From assembly GCF_002778325.1 (NCBI RefSeq), contig NZ_NESI01000003.1, forward strand, positions 417,130 through 481,129: a stretch of DNA of 64,000 nt. Direction: 5' to 3'. Both the position numbers and the translations under genes were made by a program. The notes beneath the pieces are model-generated. The model made no database searches and was not told where the DNA came from. It saw only the letters and a program-made list of their open reading frames with translations. The DNA is from Limnohabitans sp. B9-3. GTDB taxonomy: Bacteria > Pseudomonadota > Gammaproteobacteria > Burkholderiales > Burkholderiaceae_C. This document shows positions 61,886-64,000 of the stretch, in pieces; position 1 is the first letter of the stretch, and each line of letters opens with the position of its first letter.

Positions 61886-62803
61886 TTACCTCTCGCGCCC
61901 TTGCTCTAGGAATACCAGCATTTTTTCGGCAAAGTCCTGCGGGTACTCAAAGTAGGGCAGCGCGCCGGAGTCGAATATCGTGAATTGCCAATTGGCGTGT
62001 GTTGCAAAGCGTGCTTTGCCTCGGTAGTCGACAAAATCACCGCGCACGCCGTGGCTCATCCAGATCGGCAGGCGCAGTTGGTCATAGATCGTGGTGATGT
62101 CAGCGCTGAACATCTGCGCTGACAAAAAGCACAGGGGTGCGTGCTCTGCGCCGTGTTGTTTCGTGGTCCACACGGCATAGTCGTACATCGTTTCATCAAT
62201 GGCGCGCGAACCCCAGGTCTTGTTCAGAAAATAACGAATCACGCCTGGTCGGGTGAGGCCTTTGAACAGTGCGCGTCCCCAACCGGGGCCTTTCAACAGC
62301 GCCAATAACCAGTCTTGGCCGTAGGTACTGCCCGGGGGCCCCTGACGGAGCCGCAAGCCGCTCAAGCCGGTAGGGCTAACCAGCGACAAGGTTCTGAACG
62401 TCGCCGGCTGTTCAACCGCCGCGCGTGCCAAAAACTCACACGACAGAGATGCTGCGAGGGCGTCTATAGCCTGTTCTGGGTGTTGCGTGCGGATGTAGGC
62501 AGCCAAGTCCAGGATCGCATCGGTCATCAGGCGGGGCGTGTACAGGCGGTCGCTGCGCTCGGAGGTCCCGTAGCCGGGCAAGTCAATGGCGTAGACCGTG
62601 CGGTGCTGACCCATGCGCTCAAAAACAGTCCTCACCTCGGCCGCGCTGGCAGAAGCGTTCACCGTATGCACCAGCAGCAGGGGCCTGCCTTGTCCCGTGA
62701 CGTACGCGCTCAGGCCCCCAGTCTTACTGGGAATGGTGTGCAGGAGGCCGTTGAGTGCTTGCATGGGTTTAATTCGAGACACGTGTTCTTTAAGTATTGG
62801 CAA
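61886..62803 (-). CDS. Alpha/beta-fold hydrolase
   Basis: 305 residues. The fold is clear: LLLVHTVNASASAAEV (oxyanion strand), AIDLPGYGTSERSD, the nucleophile elbow LAASLSCEF (Ser119 in A-A-S-L-S, in place of GxSxG) and LVSPTGLSG. The usual catalytic-histidine motif near the C-terminus (GHxP) reads SGALPYFEYP, so the His is not at its usual place and activity is uncertain. It has no signal peptide. The gene stands alone between the island and the disrupted TRAP gene, on the minus strand. Confidence 0.83.
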   Translation of the reverse strand: MPILKEHVSRIKPMQALNGLLHTIPSKTGGLSAYVTGQGRPLLLVHTVNASASAAEVRTVFERMGQHRTVYAIDLPGYGTSERSDRLYTPRLMTDAILDLAAYIRTQHPEQAIDALAASLSCEFLARAAVEQPATFRTLSLVSPTGLSGLRLRQGPPGSTYGQDWLLALLKGPGWGRALFKGLTRPGVIRYFLNKTWGSRAIDETMYDYAVWTTKQHGAEHAPLCFLSAQMFSADITTIYDQLRLPIWMSHGVRGDFVDYRGKARFATHANWQFTIFDSGALPYFEYPQDFAEKMLVFLEQGRER

Positions 62804-62901
62804 GTCGCTGATCGTAGTTCTATTTAGCTTCGGGGAAATGCCAGTTTGAACTGAAAGGTCTGTGGATAAGCGGGCGTAGGGGGTTTGATTTACCCGTTAA
62901 A

Positions 62902-62931
62902 AAGCCAAGGTAACTTGCGCTACCTTGGCTT
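62902..62931 (-). terminator. Terminator after the disrupted dctP gene
   Basis: Stem AAGCCAAGGTA / TACCTTGGCTT with an 8-nt loop; read on the minus strand it ends GGCTTTTTAA. Confidence 0.88.
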
Positions 62932-62953
62932 CTGTCATTTAAAAAATAAAAGT

Positions 62954-63765
62954 TTAAAGTTTTGAAACGCGTTCGAGTTCGCTCTTGAATAGTTTGACCA
63001 CGGTTGGATCATAGGCAGCAGAAAACTTGTCGTGCACTGCTTTGACTTCGGATCGCATACGCGCCTGTTCTGATGCCGAGATTTCATTGAACATCATGCC
63101 CTTGGCTTTAAGTTCAGAGACGGCTTTGCTGGAGACCTCGCGGCTGGCAACACGTTGGTAATTTTGTGCTTCAGTCGCCGCATCTTGCAAAAGTTTTTGC
63201 TCTGTGGGTGACAGCTTTTCCCAGAAACGTTTGCTGATTTGAACGTGGTTCGTTGCATAAACGTGGTTCGTTTCGCTGACGTACTTGTTTACTTCATAGA
63301 ACTTGTTCGACAGAATCACAGCGTAGGGATTCTCCTGGCCGTCTACAGCTTTGTTTTCGAGTGCGCCATACAACTCGGCGAATGGCATAGGCACTGGATT
63401 CGCTTTGAATGTCTTGAAGGTTTCAACGAACACCGGATTTGGAATGACTCGCAATTTGAGTCCTTCTAGATCCTCACCCCGAGTGATAGGGCGCTTGCTG
63501 TTTGTCACGTTGCGGAAACCCAAGTCAAAGTAGCCCAATACAACAATACCTTTGTCGTTCAGTCGGCTGTTGAGCATCTTGCCGAGTGGGCCGTCCACCA
63601 TTGAATCTGCTTGTCGAGGGTTACTGAAGAGGAATGGAAAATCGAGCATTCCAAATTCCTTGACAACACCTGCCAGAGAGGTGGTCGAGGCCACCAGCAT
63701 TTCTTGTACCCCCCCCATCAATGCGGATTGCTGCTGCAATTCGTTGCCGAGTTGACTGCTGGCAG
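62954..63765 (-). pseudogene. dctP: TRAP transporter substrate-binding protein (DctP), 5' part lost to an insertion sequence
   Basis: The minus-strand frame encodes the C-terminal 270 residues or so of a DctP-type protein: PASSQLGNELQQQSAL, LDFPFLFSNPRQADSMVDG, the substrate segment GLKLRVIPNPVF and ALENKAVDGQENPYAVIL. The reading frame runs into the end of an IS256-family element near 63766, so the signal peptide and first 50-60 residues are missing. The rest is undamaged, which suggests a recent insertion. It is distinct from the intact dctP at 35.5 kb. Its permease genes are not in the window. Confidence 0.88.
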
Positions 63766-64000
63766 GGCGTGTCCTAGATTTTGTGTAAACGGTCTAATGG
63801 CAGGAAACTGCCTTCATCTTCAAAGGAAGAGAAATGACCGTAAGCAACGAACTCATAGACCGCCTGTTGGCGGATTACAAAAAACCTGAAGACCTCATCG
63901 GAGAAAACGGGCTTCTCAAACAATTGACCAAACGCTTGGTCGAGCGAGCCCTCCAAGCCGAGATGGCTGAGCACCTCGGGCACGGCAAGAACGAACCCGT
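63766..64000 (+). mobile_element. IS256-family insertion sequence, left end (runs off the window)
   Basis: The terminal inverted repeat appears to start near 63766 (GGGCGTGTCCTAGATTTTG) followed by TGTAAACGGTC. The transposase gene begins 68 bp inside. The element cuts the dctP gene at its left end; the right end and target duplication lie outside. Confidence 0.85.
63834..64000 (+). CDS. IS256-family (Mutator-type) transposase, N-terminal fragment
   Basis: From the ATG at 63834, with ribosome site AAAGGAAGAG, the frame stays open to the window edge (55 codons). The sequence MTVSNELIDRLLADYKKPED, then LIGENGLLKQLTKRLVERAL and AEMAEHLGH, is the conserved N-terminus of this family. The DDE catalytic domain lies beyond the edge. 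Confidence 0.9.
   Translation, partial: MTVSNELIDRLLADYKKPEDLIGENGLLKQLTKRLVERALQAEMAEHLGHGKNEP

Overview
The window looks like a chromosomal segment of a betaproteobacterium, most probably a member of the Comamonadaceae (Limnohabitans/Rhodoferax-like). That placement is an inference from gene content and protein style: ribBA-ribE-ribD, a nrdR-glyA block, a Bug/TctC binding protein, hpnCDE, and tig-clpP-clpX-lon beside tRNA genes. Both strands are densely coded and most units are tight operons with ATGA overlaps.

Layout. 1-2.5 kb: riboflavin genes (ribBA cut by the window edge). 2.5-3.1 kb: a HicBA toxin-antitoxin pair. 3.1-6.0 kb: minor type IV pilins (fimT-pilV-pilW-pilX-pilE order, no pilY1). 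6.1-8.3 kb: nrdR and glyA; glyA has a convincing ZTP (pfl) riboswitch in its leader, and two large hairpins lie between the two genes. 8.3-20.3 kb: housekeeping genes (lytic transglycosylase, DUF349 protein, lpxH, two cyclophilins, TPR protein, cysS, DNA glycosylase, accA, tilS, lysC, tRNA-Ser). 20.4-22.1 kb: an IlvD/Edd dehydratase.

22.5-29.9 kb is the least ordinary region: a membrane protein with a degenerate EAL domain, converging on a secreted protein of unknown function, a secreted subtilisin-like protease, a CHASE2 histidine kinase lacking a recognisable G1 box, a LysM-FecR protein and an OmpR-type regulator. It looks like one envelope-signalling module.

29.9-40.7 kb is a catabolic operon for four-carbon sugar acids: Bug-type binding protein, MmgE/PrpD protein, GntR/FCD regulator, LtnD-type dehydrogenase, TRAP transporter, OtnK, OtnC, OtnI, then aroE. 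Two identical TTGTCATACAA sites mark the likely regulator operators. 41.0-43.5 kb is a cell-shape module (bactofilin, M23 peptidase, bactofilin, membrane HTH protein). 43.5-48.4 kb: hemH, a HAD hydrolase and hpnCDE for squalene. 48.4-52.7 kb: an RND efflux pair behind a perfect palindrome. 52.7-58.9 kb: tRNA-Leu, tig-clpP-clpX-lon, tRNA-Gly and tRNA-Cys.

The right end is accessory. The last 44 bp of tRNA-Cys are repeated exactly at 61687-61730, bounding a 2.85-kb island that carries an XRE regulator and a large lipoprotein but no integrase. Beyond it lie an alpha/beta hydrolase and a TRAP binding-protein gene whose 5' part has been removed by an IS256-family element running off the window.
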